This document shows positions 35,960 through 46,328 of a stretch of DNA of 64,000 bases, in pieces. The notes under the pieces are model-generated. The model had not been told where the DNA came from. It saw only the letters and a program-made list of their open reading frames with translations, and searched no databases. Source of the stretch: Labyrinthula sp. Ha (lineage: Eukaryota; Sar; Bigyra; Labyrinthulida; Labyrinthulaceae). The stretch covers positions 1 through 64,000 of the forward strand of contig JAALGZ010000027.1 of assembly GCA_015227615.1 (NCBI GenBank). The letters run 5' to 3'. A program made the translations under genes and the position numbers. Numbering within the stretch: the first letter of the stretch is position 1; each line of letters opens with the position of its first letter.

Positions 35960-36124
35960 GACAGATTATGAAACTGAACCAAGAAACTCCTTTCACATAC
36001 CGTTTTTTCTGGGAATATTAGTGTCTTGTTAGTGCGGGGGGAGCTTGGGAACTTCTGGTTCCTCCATATAAAACCCCCGGAACCGTGAACACACACAATA
36101 TATAACAAAAACAGCATACCCTTC

Positions 36125-36530
36125 CATTAATAGAGACGATAACCTGCGTTAAAACTTGAACAAAAGATCCAGTATTGGCTATTCAACTCCTTTCATTAGT
36201 GTGACTCTTGGAGCGACGTTGCTGGATACACAGGAATAGGCGATATTCGTTCCAAAGTCCAGGGGTTTCATGAGATGATATCGAATACGCCGATAATAGA
36301 CACGACCGTAAAGGTTTCCCTGTCAAACCGACGCTGAAACCAAGAGTCATATTCACGGTGGGAAGTTCTGGTGTAGGAGCTGGTCTTTTAGTATGCGTTT
36401 ACAGGTCACGAGTTCTCACCTGGTTAGGAATACCACAGACTGAAATTGGTTGTTTTCCTGCACGAACTAGCTACTGTTCAAGTTGGTTAACAGACACACG
36501 TGGTGTATGTATACATTCAAAACTTTTTTG
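36125..36530 (+). ncRNA. Candidate structured RNA, best guess nuclear RNase P RNA
   Basis: A GC-richer island sits between the two receptor genes. It has a TATA-like AATATATAAC at 36097-36106 and a T6 run at 36524-36529, which would suit a Pol III gene of about 400 nt. TGACTCTTGG (36202-36211) pairs perfectly with 36340-36349. Within that arm, GGCGATATTCG (from 36240) pairs, with one bulge, with CGAATACGCC near 36284. Just after the arm, GGTGGGAAGTTCTG at 36357-36370 resembles conserved region I of eukaryotic RNase P RNA. AACAGACACACG at 36489-36500 resembles region V, and UCUG/CAGA of these could form helix P4. The long arm would then be P3. RNase P trims tRNA 5' ends. The family call rests on memory of these motifs only; MRP RNA or another structured RNA remains possible. 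Confidence 0.45.
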
Positions 36531-36632
36531 GGGAATTTCTGGTCAATAAGTTTCTTCAGTAAAGTAACGCACCATAAAAAGTATTCATACTAGCCTCATG
36601 GCCACCTAGGTAGCAGATTACCGCAGGATTTG

Positions 36633-38025
36633 TCAAAGTGCATCAATGAATGCCTTGTATTTACGAGAATTCAAGAAACGTGGAAAGGATTCGTTTGTTA
36701 CATAATCTAGGGCCTCCTGCATGGCTTCCTCTATAGTTCCTATTCTCAGGTTGGATTTATTAATTTGTTTTATAATTTGTTGTCTCATTTGCTGGCTTAG
36801 ATTAACCTCAATCGAAGCATCATCTACCAAAAAATATTGTTTTAGGCTTTGCTCCTGGTGGCGGATGTATTCAGCACACTTTGGTAATTGTTTAGCGTAT
36901 TTGAGCTCCACTAAAGTTTCATAGAGTAAAAAATTCTCGAGTGCAAACTCTTCTATTAAATGAGCTTTTAAGCATTCTAACCCGCCTTCTATTGTAAGGA
37001 ATTCATTTAGCTCTATTTGAGCATCTTTGTGCTTTCCATTCTCCCACTTATAAGCTAAATATATTGGAAATGAGACAGATCTATGAAAATATATTGCGTC
37101 TAATACCCCAAATAGATTTCCCATTGAAAACCTTCCACTTCTATAGTTGCCGCCAATATCAAACTGTAGAGACAAAACGCAGCATATTCCAATTGCATAA
37201 AATAATTTGGAAACGGAACGAAACTCTGCTATCAAGTAAGTAGGATCTGGCTGTTTCTCAATCTTACCACCTATAATCCCAAGAGCAATTAGAATAGGGA
37301 AAAAAGCAATAAAAAGCTTAAACTGAAAATTCCATGGCAGTTCGCAACCAACACAAGAATTAAAACCAATTGTAAGAAACTGAGCAGTAGCTGTGATAGT
37401 AGTAAAGATTATGTAAAGTCGCGCACAGTATCTTTGCGAGCAAATTTCATTGAATCTTTTTAACTTACGAATAGGTTGCTTTCGTTCATCAAGTGTTGAA
37501 GTAGAGCCTAGGTAAGTCGACAAGTTCTTCGGGAAAAAGAAGAAGAAAAAGACTCTCTCGAATAAATCCACTTTTGATACTACAACTTCTGTCATCGACG
37601 TTGTATGAACGGCTGTACTTTTGGTCTTTGCCATACTCAGGTAAAAACCACCTAAAAATTTGCTTCGTTTCATGTGTGCATAGAAAACAAGGCCTGAAGC
37701 TATATCACAATATAGCCCAAGCGTAAATCCAAACAAGAAGAAATTCTTCGTAAAGAAACAAGACATGTTGGCTCTTCCAATATATTCTCGTATCATAAAA
37801 ACAGTTCCAGGTGCAATCATTTTGACACCTGCTAAAAACAAACTTCTCTTCTTCAGAGGTTCACACCAAGTCCTGCAGAAAACAAACCAAGTAAACAGGA
37901 AAGGCATAGGAACCATGCAAATCAAGTAGATGAGCAAGACTAAGCTGATATCAAACGTAAAGGATACTTATGTTTCTTGTGGTATCACTCAATACCGGGT
38001 GCTCAAGCGAAGGACAATCATTCAT
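36633..38025 (-). CDS. Seven-helix receptor with C-terminal RGS domain (paralog 2, two exons)
   Basis: Exons 37968-38025 and 36633-37939 give 454 residues. The 28-nt intron 37940-37967 (GTATCC to GCTTAG) supplies a proper ATG; without it the frame starts on TTG inside the first membrane helix. The N-terminus MNDCPSLEHP is short and extracellular, followed by seven hydrophobic segments. The third cytosolic region contains the odd run VFFFFFFP. The RGS domain covers about 318-450, recognisable by LIEEFALENFLLYETLVELKY and the closing ESFPRFLNSRKYKAFI. Similarity to paralog 1 is in design more than in letters, so the duplication is old or both were recruited separately. Expected to act on a G-alpha subunit at a membrane. 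It is divergent from METTL18, with 96 bp between them. Confidence 0.86.
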
Positions 38026-38121
38026 CTCTTTGTTTCTAAACGAGCGATAAACGGATATATTTCTTCATGCCAATCAAACGAATGAAAAACGACCCGTTGG
38101 ATTGAATGGGTAAGAAATAAA
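38026..38121. promoter_or_regulatory. Shared divergent promoter interval
   Basis: 96 bp lie between the start codons of RGS receptor 2 (minus) and METTL18 (plus). Both genes must be driven from here. Inferred from spacing; no motif was identified. Confidence 0.4.
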
Positions 38122-38976
38122 ATGAGTTCATTTAAGTTTAATTTTACCACCGAATTGGATGAACAAGAAATTACAGACGACAATAGTACTGATTCCCGGA
38201 TTCCTTTGAAACATGTAGAACCTCATACCTTGGAAAATGCAGATACGGGGTTGGTATTTAGTTCAGTTGAAGTCGTTGAAAGCAAAACACTGAAGCTCAT
38301 AGGCGCTGAAAGAGATAGTTTCGATATTTCGAATACCAAACTACAGAAAATTTTAAAGTCTTCAGATTTAGAAAAGAATGTGTATGAAGGAGGGCTTAAA
38401 ATATGGGAGGGTACTTTTGACTTGATAAGGTATTTATCACAGAACAAGGAAACTCTTTTGGCATCCGATTTTTCTGTGCTTGAACTGGGTTGTGGTCATG
38501 GAGTTGTTTTGACATACCTATTAAAGAGTTTAAATATCACACCACAAGTTGTGTTGTATCAAGATTTAAACGAAGAAGTGCTGCGAAACAAGACAATACC
38601 CACCTGTAGGAAAAACGTTTCAAAGGAAAATTTCAAGAAGTGTACTTTTGTTGCTGGAGATTGGGCGCATTTTAATGAGGAAAATATACAACACAAGTTT
38701 GGTTTGATTCTGAGTTCAGAGACTGTTTATGACGTATCCAATTTTGCGTCTTTGGTAAAAATCCTAAAGCATTTCTTGAAAGAAGAAGGAGTTGCACTAT
38801 TTTCTGCAAAGAGGTTTTATTTTGGAGTTGGTGGCGGTTCATCTGATTTCGTGGAATATATTGAAAACAAAGAAAAGAAATATTTAAGCTGTCAAATAAT
38901 ACAAAGTTTTGAAGATGGCCAATCAAACATAAGAGATATAATACAAATCACATCACTTAGTTCCAACGAAGGTTGA
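38122..38976 (+). CDS. Protein-histidine N-methyltransferase, METTL18/HPM1 family
   Basis: 284 residues, one exon. The family methylates a histidine of ribosomal protein uL3 using S-adenosylmethionine. Visible signature: VYEGGLKIWEGTFDLIRYL (about 93-111), the Rossmann motif I VLELGCGHG (about 120-128), YQDLNEEVL (about 147), VAGDW (about 177), ILSSETVYD (about 194-202), and FSAKRFYFGVGGG (about 231-243), which is specific to METTL18/HPM1. The length is a little shorter than animal members. The last 20 coding bases overlap the end of the Iwr1-like gene on the opposite strand. Confidence 0.91.
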   Translation: MSSFKFNFTTELDEQEITDDNSTDSRIPLKHVEPHTLENADTGLVFSSVEVVESKTLKLIGAERDSFDISNTKLQKILKSSDLEKNVYEGGLKIWEGTFDLIRYLSQNKETLLASDFSVLELGCGHGVVLTYLLKSLNITPQVVLYQDLNEEVLRNKTIPTCRKNVSKENFKKCTFVAGDWAHFNEENIQHKFGLILSSETVYDVSNFASLVKILKHFLKEEGVALFSAKRFYFGVGGGSSDFVEYIENKEKKYLSCQIIQSFEDGQSNIRDIIQITSLSSNEG

Positions 38977-39487
38977 GTTCTTTAAAACGTTCAGTCATAT
39001 CATAAGATTTTCGCGAAGATGTTGAGCTAAAGTCGTCTTCATCTGGATAATCATTTTTATAATATCCTTCTGCATTTGAATCTTCATCATCAAAGTCAGT
39101 TTCGTTTTCCTCTGGTGCATAAGAGTCAAACAAATCTTCAACTGAATCTACCTCGTATACTTCCTCATCCCAATCTTCATCCGATTCCTCAAATTTAGGG
39201 TCAAACCTCTCAAAGTACTCATAAACAAAACTGGTTGACTTTTGTTTTTTTAGGCTCGAGTCATCTGACACGTTGACCAATTTGCGTTTCTTGCTATCGA
39301 ACTGTAAAGTTGTCTTGAGTGTTTTTTTTAGAATGAAGGAATCATTTGGAACTCTTCTAACCTTCTTGAAGTAAATTCGTCTCTCATCAAAGGCGTTGGT
39401 CAAGGTCATTATATTCTTAGCCTCTAACTCATCTGCTTTCCGTTTTAATCTAAGCATCCTCGTATGTTGTTTAATTATAAGAATCAT
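38957..39487 (-). CDS. Iwr1-like RNA polymerase II nuclear import factor
   Basis: 176 residues from the ATG at 39485-39487; an inner ATG at 39455-39457 (MLRLKRKADEL) resembles the usual family start better. The C-terminal acidic signature EDSNAEGYYKNDYPDEDD is the Iwr1/SLC7A6OS motif, preceded by FVYEYFERFDP, which corresponds to the family's conserved aromatic patch. The basic N-terminal part (LRLKRK) would fit the nuclear import signal. Iwr1 binds assembled Pol II in the cytoplasm and carries it into the nucleus. The gene converges on METTL18 with a 20-bp coding overlap and lies head-to-head with the tRNA-Arg gene about 50-80 bp away. Confidence 0.87.
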   Translation of the reverse strand: MILIIKQHTRMLRLKRKADELEAKNIMTLTNAFDERRIYFKKVRRVPNDSFILKKTLKTTLQFDSKKRKLVNVSDDSSLKKQKSTSFVYEYFERFDPKFEESDEDWDEEVYEVDSVEDLFDSYAPEENETDFDDEDSNAEGYYKNDYPDEDDFSSTSSRKSYDMTERFKELNLRWN

Positions 39488-39539
39488 GGGATATATCACT
39501 TAGGTAAATAATGGTTTAAATTTCACTTGTATCGATTAA

Positions 39540-39613
39540 GTCCTTATGGCGCAATTGGATAGCGCGTCTGACTACGAATCAGGAGGTTGTGGGTTCAAGT
39601 CCCACTAAGGACT
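39540..39613 (+). tRNA. tRNA-Arg (anticodon ACG)
   Basis: A full cloverleaf of 74 nt: acceptor GTCCTTA pairs with TAAGGAC; D-stem GCGC/GCGC; anticodon stem TCTGA/TCAGG with loop CTACGAA; a 5-nt variable loop; T-stem GTGGG/CCCAC with loop TTCAAGT. Internal A box (TGGCGCAATTGG) and B box (GGTTCAAGTCC) are present. There is no intron and no encoded CCA. The base at the discriminator position is T, which is uncommon for arginine tRNA. A34 would be edited to inosine to read CGU, CGC and CGA. A short T run follows near 39630. Confidence 0.96.
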
Positions 39614-42600
39614 GTTTGTAGATTTGGCATTTTTAGTCTTTGATTTCACCGTACCTTTATATAAAAAAGGAATTCGAAGAGCTAAAAATCAAAACAAAAG
39701 CTTAGAAGGTGTTTATTGTAATCTTTTTCATAAATACTAGAGTCTAAATATAAGGCCAAATTGTGACCAATGCAGAAACCTTTGTACAAAAAAAGTAAAA
39801 GGTCTCTTATGGTTTGACTACTGTGCAGAACAAGAACACATACTAAACAGGTCATGATAAAATCATATTTATTCTATTACACAGTTTCTTAGTTTTGGTG
39901 GCCAAATCTATGGGCTAGTAAAGACTGTAGAATGTAACCTTCAACGCCAAAATTTAGAGCAAAATAATAATAATTGTTCGGTTGTATGTAAAATAAATAA
40001 GTAAGTGAGGTTTTTTACCAAAGTTTAATCATGGTTAAGAGTTTTAATTTAAAAAATGAATAATTTGAATGACCATTTCATGATTTTAGGTTCTCTAGAG
40101 CAAGCTTAAAACAATAACTGTTTACCTCTTTAGTAAATTCAAGAATGTATGGAAAAATATTTTGATAGAAGTTAAGAATCCAGCTAATTCAAATTAAAAA
40201 CTTCTTAGCGTTTTAGTAGCTTATTAATTTCAATTTAACTTTCTTTTATTTAATGGATTTATTTTTCTAGAACAAAATTTGCACAGATGCTTGTGTAAGC
40301 TGCTTTGTCCCCACAAGAAAAATCATTGCCATTGAACATTCTAACACCCGAATATTTTGGGCTTTTCATTATAATTTACTTTCCTCCAATATATAGTTCC
40401 AAAGTTTTGCAAATAAAGATTAGCTTAGAAATGCCTAACATTCGTCTCAATTTCATGTACATCCATTAGTGAAACCAAAGATAACGTGACCACTATTGGT
40501 AAGATTACCCCTAGTCATTTGTATAAGGTCCAGACAATAATCATTGTAAGGTGTCTGGCAGAACTTATAGCGAATTTACTTGATCTTATTTTTGAAGATT
40601 TGTTATATGGTTCCCTCGAGATTTTTAATATGATTCGTCTCTAGATTTTCCATGTTTCCGTCTCCTTTACTACCCCATGCATTGTTATGATCAATTGTCC
40701 CAAGAAATATAGCTATATCTGTTACAAAAGTTTGATCGTACTATAATTTATAGAGTTATTTATATTGTTTATCACTGTAAGTCTTGCGTTGCTAGAGCTC
40801 TGTTTGTGTTCCAAAACTTAAACAGAGCTCAGTTTTTGTTTAGACAAATGTGCCCAAAACTGAGAAACTCGTTGCCGAATGGTGGTAATTTCCCCAAACC
40901 ATTAGAATTCTTCTAACTCACCACTTTTCTTCATACATCTTTTTCATCATTAACTGATTTAAAAATAGTCTCTTTGTACCAAAATGTCCAGCTTCTATTA
41001 CTTCCAATAATTCGTTAATAATAACCTATATTGAAACCATATAGCATTATCTCAACGAAAATTAAACTTTTCAACTAATAGATGACCATTTTCTAACTCT
41101 AATTTTTGTCATGTAATTACATGAGACGTTATGACCTCTTATCTTATTCTTTTGATATTATTATGTTTCTCTTTAAAATTTTTTCTTCTTATCAACTTCA
41201 CTTATTATATCATCAAGACAAGTTACTTATCACTCATGCAGCATTAACCAAATTATTCATTTGTTACTGTTTTAATATGAGGGGTGTTACATTTCTGTTT
41301 ATAAAAAATTGCTTATCACTCCTCGGAGTAATTAAACGAGATCGAAATTCTAACCAGAATTGTTCAATTGATAACTTATTGATGGAATTCTCTGGGATAT
41401 GTATTTCTTGATGGTGATAAAACTGCGGCAATGCTGAAAATAAAAGTATAATAATCGACTATGTAAAAAACATTCCTGGAGATAAACCAAGAATCGAGTT
41501 TTCTCATTGAACATTAGAAGCAATGCGAAAGGCGGTTGGTTAATAATATCTTGAATATTATGGATTCCAGGTTAGGTGTTAATTTTCTAGCTGTAAGCAG
41601 CTTTCGTTATTGAAGGAACTTCAGAATCCAATTTCTTGAAAAATTGGTGATGAGAGCTATATTTTCTGATTTCAAATAATGTATAGAAAACAAATAATTG
41701 TACATTTTGCATGTATTATCCAATAATAGAATTGAAGATTTAATTTTAACCCCCCCCAAAAAAACAGCGTTAAATTATTTGGTTTTTAATAAATATTGGA
41801 TACTTAAGCTCAAGTATGTGTATATGATACTCAAAGCTGCCTTTTTATGCTGCTCAAGGTATATAATTTATTGTGTTACCTTCATTCTTCTAGATTTTTT
41901 CGTCCATTTACTCCAAAATAATCTGATATATTAAATATTCTTACACCAACTCAGCCAAAGACTAACCTCAATTGCCCCGTTGCTCGGCGTTTTTTTCAAG
42001 TTTTTTTCTTCGCATATTGTTACCGCAGCTTTTTTATTACTTATTAGTGCGATAAGCTTCTATTCCTGGGTACCTCTGATCAAGTAGGTTTTCACTTTGC
42101 GACTATCCAGAACACTGTTGCATTACCCTGATTGTAGCTACCTATGTAATTGGTAATTCTCTGTTAAGTTGTCAGTGATTTTTAGTTTTATAATCCAGTT
42201 TTTGGTGTGATTCGAAAAAATGTCTTAGATCAAAGCTGAATGGTATTAATTATTGAAATTTGATATGGTTCTCAACATGTCTGTAGTGATATATTTTTTG
42301 TTTGGCATTGTCAATCCTATTGAAGTAGATTTCCTAGATGTCTGATGAAACCTTGTGACAATTTTTGAGATCGAACTGAAACATCTGCAATAAAAGAAGC
42401 TGCACCTTCGATGTTTATACTTATTTTAGAAATTTTTACTATGTTCCGTCATTTCATTACGATTGGCTTCGCATATATCTTTGCTCGTAATTTCATACAA
42501 TTCTAATATATATATATATTGCACTTAACTTAGAATCTTATATGTTTTCCTTATTTGTCCCATCTTATTATGTTTAACTCAGACCAACTTTGTGTATCTC

Positions 42601-44647
42601 ACAAAGCAGAGGTGCTATTAAATCGATTTTACTTCATCCTTGTTCTATCCCACTCAATCAATATTCGTTAAAATATTAGATTTCTCCACACTTCTCACAT
42701 ATTTCGTTAAATATTCTATTTCTCCATAAAATCTGGTTGCTGTAGCCTTTTAATACCATTAAAATTACAAGATCCCTATAACTACTACACTTAAGCTGCT
42801 ATTTATGCTTCGTAAACACAGGATATTTCAATGCTTTCATTTGCTAGCTCTATCTTTTCTCAAAGCAAGAATACTTTATCTTTCTCATTGAACAGTAATT
42901 TATGTTCATTTCCTTCATTTTAATATCCTATTTCGTATTCCATTTTATTTAAGTGTTAATTTTTTACAGTAAGGCACATATCCTGGAATGCTAATGTTAT
43001 ATCTGTTTTGATTGGCATGTTTGTTTTTCTTTTTATTTTGCTTTGATTTTAACAAAGATTATATTCTACATATAAATAGCGCTAGCTCTTCTGTTTAAGA
43101 ACAGAGTTTTACAATAGTTTAAGAATATAAATTCAAAATACATTGCTCTTGGAAGGATTTCTTGGTTGTGTGTAGAATTGTAACACATGCTGGTTGAGCA
43201 TTGGTAATCACAGATAGATCACCTATGTGGTGACTACACTACAATAATAATCTTACGGGGTAGTTAACTATGAACGAGTTAATAACCGGGCCGCGCAAAT
43301 GAACTGATATATCGGAACCAGATTTTACTTCACATTGGTGCAAGATTAGTGTATATATCTTTGAAGTATGGTACATATATCCATGAACGTTAAGTCATTG
43401 TAAATCTGTTTCGTTCTTATTAAATGTACATGAAATGGGGAGCTAAGATAGAAGATATCTGAAGTACTTACAAATCATGTCAACATAAACCCGATCAGCA
43501 TAGGTTTTCTTTTGTGGGGTATGACTCTAATCGTAGAGCCTTATTATATCCTTGCCTTAGATATAGTCCAGACAACCGAGAGTCATGCCAAACAGCCATA
43601 GTTATCATTTATTTAATCAAATTATTTCCTAAAGAAATAAATACCACTCAAGTGCCAAAGCTACATCTGGGGTTGACTTGCTTAAGCTATTCACTAGAAG
43701 AATTTTTCATCTTAAATTTTGTGCAATTAAGTTTGGCTACAGGTATATGTCGGGGCGAGGAGAAAATGAATATTTTTCACATCAATATCCAATCATCACT
43801 TAAAACAAATCCGAGCACTTACCCTGGGCTCACTCAGTTGCTATGCGAAGCTAATAAGATGTATCATGCTAATAAAGGCAGTCGACTAACCAAAAACTCT
43901 AATAATCTCGCACGTTTAATAAGGAACCCTTTGACCATAAACTTTGTTCTATAGAACCTGGTGGATTAATTTGTAGCAAATTCAGTAAGTTAGAACTAGC
44001 ATTTGTGTACAAGATCAATTTTGTATTCAATGTATTTGCGGAAAGGAACGACTTAGCAAGACGGAGAAAACAACAATACCAAGACATGCTAGGTTAGCAT
44101 TACAATTAACACTATTAGTCAGAGCCTTTGTCATTAAGTTCTCCTTAGTAAAGAATTATATTCGAATAAGCTATTTCATGCTCTGGCTAGTCCTATCCAA
44201 CAATGGTGTAATTGATAAAAACTTAAGCTTTCTTCTGTCATAGCTAAAAATTTTATACAAAGCTTGCATTTATTTTTTATTCTCTTACACTCCTCCATCT
44301 AAGCCTCACACGAATACCAAATGCCTGAGCACTAGACTGAATAATGTTTATGCTAAATATATGATTATTACTACGAATAGCTAGTCATGTTTGACTTCTT
44401 TTCATAACTACCTTTTGGCGATGTGAAGAGTTATTTCTTTGATTCACTCACTAAAGCTAAGATCAATGCAACTATTTTCAAAAGGATTGCATCGTTATCT
44501 ACTAAGCATTTATTTCCATATTCTTCACAAGCTTACCAGAGGACAGAACCCTAAAGCTTTAAAATAATACTGAAAGGAGCTATATAAAGACAAAGCATAA
44601 CTTCTAATCTCACAGAGGCATCTATTCTATGAATAGTAGAAAGTAGA
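39614..44647. other. 5 kb desert
   Basis: AT-rich sequence with no supportable gene. The longest frame, 43514-43954 (146 codons), has no domain, no signal peptide and no splice partner. A C8A7 run lies near 41750. Confidence 0.4.
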
Positions 44648-45350
44648 ATGGCTTTGAGCTCTTCGAGAACTATTGTTAAGCGTCAATTGCAGCTCATTCG
44701 TCACTATGGGTGCAGAGTAAGTATTCATTAAGGACTCCTTTAGAATCATATGAAATATATCCAATGACTGAGTGAGTCCGAGTGAGTTTTGAAGTCAGAT
44801 TAAGTGAATGATGAGGAAGTCATTCTGGAGTTCAATGATGAACTAATTGAGAAATTCATGGATGAAATCATTCAGCAAGTGACTATGAAGCTCTGAGGAT
44901 TTGACGGAGGGTTTTTTAGGATCCTAACTGAGGAACTAATAAAAATAAGTTTTTTCATTACTGAGTCCTGTAGACAATGTAAACTCCAAGACTTTGCTTT
45001 GAATGAGTTTAAGTTTGACGATCCTCAACTTTTTAATGAAAAGGTCTCCTCACTCTGCATCCCAATTGAGAGGTTAAAAGACTGTTAGACATAGTTTAAC
45101 TGAGGAAATGGTATCTGATGATTCATTGGCATTTATGTAGTGAACACAATAATTTCGCGCTGCTTATGCTTATTATATGAAACATGTTGCTACTTTTTTC
45201 CATTCCGGTGGGAAACGTGTAAGGTGCTGTCAGTTAAGATATCTCTTAGACTGGTTGAACGTAGCTATCAGAGAAGACATTGTATCCAAGAGTGATCTTG
45301 AAAAATGCCTCAATGAAAGGTTAGATGATTATCCTGAGTCTACTTGCTGA
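44648..45350 (+). pseudogene. Probable decayed host gene with a mitochondrial-type presequence
   Basis: An ATG at 44648 opens MALSSSRTIVKRQLQLIRHY, an Arg-rich, acid-free amphipathic start typical of mitochondrial import signals, followed at 44717 by a strong GTAAGT. Downstream the strand carries protein-like stretches in two frames: about 44804-45085 (VNDEEVILEFNDELIEKFMD and QDFALNEFKFDDPQLFNEKV) and about 45110-45348 (FFHSGGKRVRCCQLRYLLDW). They are interrupted by several stops. Either the gene is eroded or further tiny introns remain unplaced; simple removal of 27 nt at 44717-44743 does not give a long frame. I do not recognise the family. Confidence 0.4.
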
Positions 45351-45417
45351 CAATGTTTGACAAAAAACATATTTGGGAACTTCTTTATAAATAAATGAAT
45401 CTAGAACTGAACTAATG

Positions 45418-45666
45418 TTAATGAAATTTATGGTAACATTTCCTGTAGTTCGTGTACCTAACTCCAGTCTCACAAATGTCGTCTAAATCACAATCATCCA
45501 TAGACCATCCTCCCGATTTACATTCATCGCAACTGGATACACATCTTTCTAAAGTATCTACGTTGCTTTAAGACATGTTAGCGCAGCATAAGTAGCATCC
45601 TTCCAATGTTTGAGTCTTGGAGATAACAAGCACCACAGCTATCACGGAATAAAAAAACTTTTTCAT
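45418..45666 (-). pseudogene. Interrupted gene for a small secreted Cys-rich protein
   Basis: An 83-codon minus-strand frame begins MKKFFYSVIAVVLVISKTQT, a good signal peptide, and continues with about ten cysteines, including CVSSCDECKSGGW. The frame is broken once and otherwise keeps its reading frame. The function is unknown; short secreted Cys-rich proteins are diverse and I make no functional claim. Confidence 0.42.
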
Positions 45667-46328
45667 ATTACTTTGGTTTTCAAGCTCAGCTTAACCAACT
45701 CTTTTTCGGGGACGTCAACTTTGCTCTTTCTTAACTCCTCTCTTTATGTTCAAACTTGACATGTGTTACATTTGTGAACATGGTACGCGGTAGTCTTTTA
45801 CAGTTAGTTCTTGTGAATTATAATTTCTATAGAGCAATTGTTATGCTATCAGTGTAAAATACCCATGTTGGAGCCCGTGATCTTGTTTATGAGTAAACTT
45901 GAAGCTGGTTTTTCGTATGACCAGTTTATTTAACCTGATATTCTTCCTTAGACCAAAATGTGTCATTATCTTCGAAAGGTTTTGCAATAATCTACTGGTA
46001 AATACCGTTAACAATAACTTGGTTTATTTACTTAAAATTGCTCTACAACTGAAGAAAAAATCTTTATCAACAGGTAACGCAAGAAATAGGTTTTGCGCCA
46101 TTATAATTTAAGTTGCGTGGACAGCCGTAGAATGGATCGATAGTTATAGTGTTTGAAGATCTTTTATGTTTTTATGTACTCCAAGAAGAAAGAAAGTGAT
46201 ATACTAAGTGAATTTTCATCTGCTTTAATACTTATCTCCTTTATCCGTATTCATGTGGTGCTTACTTCTTGTTGGACCGTTCAATTTGCATAATCAAAAT
46301 AAATAGTCAACTTCTTAAAGAAAACAGA
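45667..46328. other. Spacer before the multicopper oxidase
   Basis: No feature seen. The frame at 45899-46111 looks like chance. Confidence 0.35.

Noticed and set aside
36358-36549. 63-codon plus-strand frame beginning MGSSGVGAGL
   Set aside because: Resembles no protein and lies in the strongly base-paired GC-richer island that looks like an RNA gene.
41740-41770. C8A7 homopolymer run
   Set aside because: Simple low-complexity sequence with no surrounding structure; could include sequencing error.
43514-43954. 146-codon plus-strand frame in a desert
   Set aside because: No domain, signal peptide, splice partner or codon pattern. One such frame by chance is plausible in this much sequence on both strands.
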